Source of the DNA: RGIG3009 sp045578625
Lineage (GTDB): Bacteria > Bacillota > Clostridia > Oscillospirales > Acutalibacteraceae
Direction of reading: 5' to 3'
Length of the DNA: 11,935 nucleotides
NCBI GenBank assembly: GCA_045578625.1
Contig: JAZNKN010000012.1
Location: 1 to 11,935 of the forward strand
Under the pieces are notes generated by a model. It made no database searches, was not told the origin of the DNA, and saw only the letters and a list, made by a program, of their open reading frames with translations. Shown here piece after piece: positions 11,693 through 11,935 of the stretch. Within the stretch, counting starts at the first letter, position 1. Every line of letters starts with the position of its first letter. The translations under genes were made by a program, and so were the position numbers.

Positions 11693-11935
11693 TTGCCCAC
11701 TTTTAACCAGTTGGTTCGCAAGGGTAGAGAAGAACTCGAGAAGAAGGCGAAAGCTCCCGCTCTGTTGAAGGGTTGGAACTCCAAGAAGCGCGTTCCCACC
11801 GACCAGAACTCTCCCCAGAAGCGCGGCGTCTGCACGGCTGTTAAGACGGCGACCCCGAAGAAGCCGAACTCCGCTCTCCGTAAGGTAGCGCGTGTCCGTC
11901 TCTCGAACAATATCGAAATTACATCTTATATCCCC
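11693..11935 (+). CDS. rpsL: 30S ribosomal protein S12, 3' end missing
   Basis: Ribosomal protein S12 of the small subunit, part of the decoding centre. The 81 visible residues start MPTFNQLVRKG and contain PQKRGVCTAV (41-50), TPKKPNSALRK (54-64) and ARVRLSNNIEITSYIP, all unmistakable. Between APAL and SPQKRG it has the insertion typical of Firmicutes (KGWNSKKRVPTDQN), as in Bacillus. K56, the position where changes commonly give streptomycin resistance (K43 in E. coli numbering), is the normal lysine. The start is TTG at 11693-11695, preceded by GGAGG at 8 bases; no in-frame ATG fits better. The gene runs off the right edge, where rpsG and elongation factor genes would be expected from usual gene order. 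Confidence 0.97.
   Translation, partial: MPTFNQLVRKGREELEKKAKAPALLKGWNSKKRVPTDQNSPQKRGVCTAVKTATPKKPNSALRKVARVRLSNNIEITSYIP

Noticed and set aside
11544..11768. Plus-strand frame overlapping the rpsL promoter and start
   Set aside because: It begins at the rpsL -35 box and overlaps S12 in another frame; S12 is unmistakable.
11693..11935. Insertion in S12 as an unusual feature
   Set aside because: Bacillus and other Firmicutes S12 proteins have the same longer region between APAL and SPQKRG, so it is normal for the phylum.

Overview
The window looks like chromosomal DNA of a Gram-positive anaerobe of the class Clostridia, probably a gut or rumen relative of the Ruminococcaceae/Oscillospirales. 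Three things point there: ferredoxin-dependent 2-oxoacid oxidoreductase genes, two T-box leaders, and an S12 protein with the longer Firmicutes-type N-terminal region. Most of the window is GC-rich, but about 10640-11270 is clearly AT-richer. The exact genus cannot be read from the sequence.

Layout. Positions 1-5540 (minus strand) form one tightly packed operon. In transcription order it encodes an HTH-cupin-acyl-CoA synthetase fusion, a P-loop ATPase, a small 2[4Fe-4S] ferredoxin subunit, and the alpha, beta and gamma subunits of a VOR-type 2-oxoacid:ferredoxin oxidoreductase; gamma runs off the left edge. The operon has its own promoter and a T-box leader (5561-5858). A second HTH-cupin-acyl-CoA synthetase lies directly upstream (5926-8193, minus), with its own promoter and T-box leader (8218-8497). 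Divergent from it, 8651-9956 (plus) encodes a secreted or membrane-anchored protein and a zinc-ribbon protein, followed by a strong terminator. Next come a hairpin-rich non-coding stretch, an ASCH-domain gene (minus), and an AT-rich patch with a broken four-helix-bundle gene and a regular array of small hairpins. After that are a tRNA-Leu(CAA) gene (minus) and the start of rpsL (plus), which runs off the right edge.

How the genes may work together. I read the T-box specifier codons as GUA (Val) for the VOR operon and AUC (Ile) for the second synthetase. In both leaders the T-box bulge is UGGU, which fits tRNAs with discriminator base A, as Val and Ile tRNAs have. T-boxes switch genes on when the cognate tRNA is uncharged, so this looks like a biosynthetic regulon. 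The proposal is that branched-chain fatty acids (isobutyrate, 2-methylbutyrate) are activated to CoA esters by the two synthetases. VOR would then carboxylate them reductively to the 2-oxoacids that are transaminated to valine and isoleucine. Each synthetase also carries an N-terminal HTH-cupin module, a regulator-like part fused to an enzyme. The chemistry of the route is known in anaerobes. The dual Val/Ile T-box control and the fusion proteins are the most interesting things seen here, and the pathway assignment is inference.
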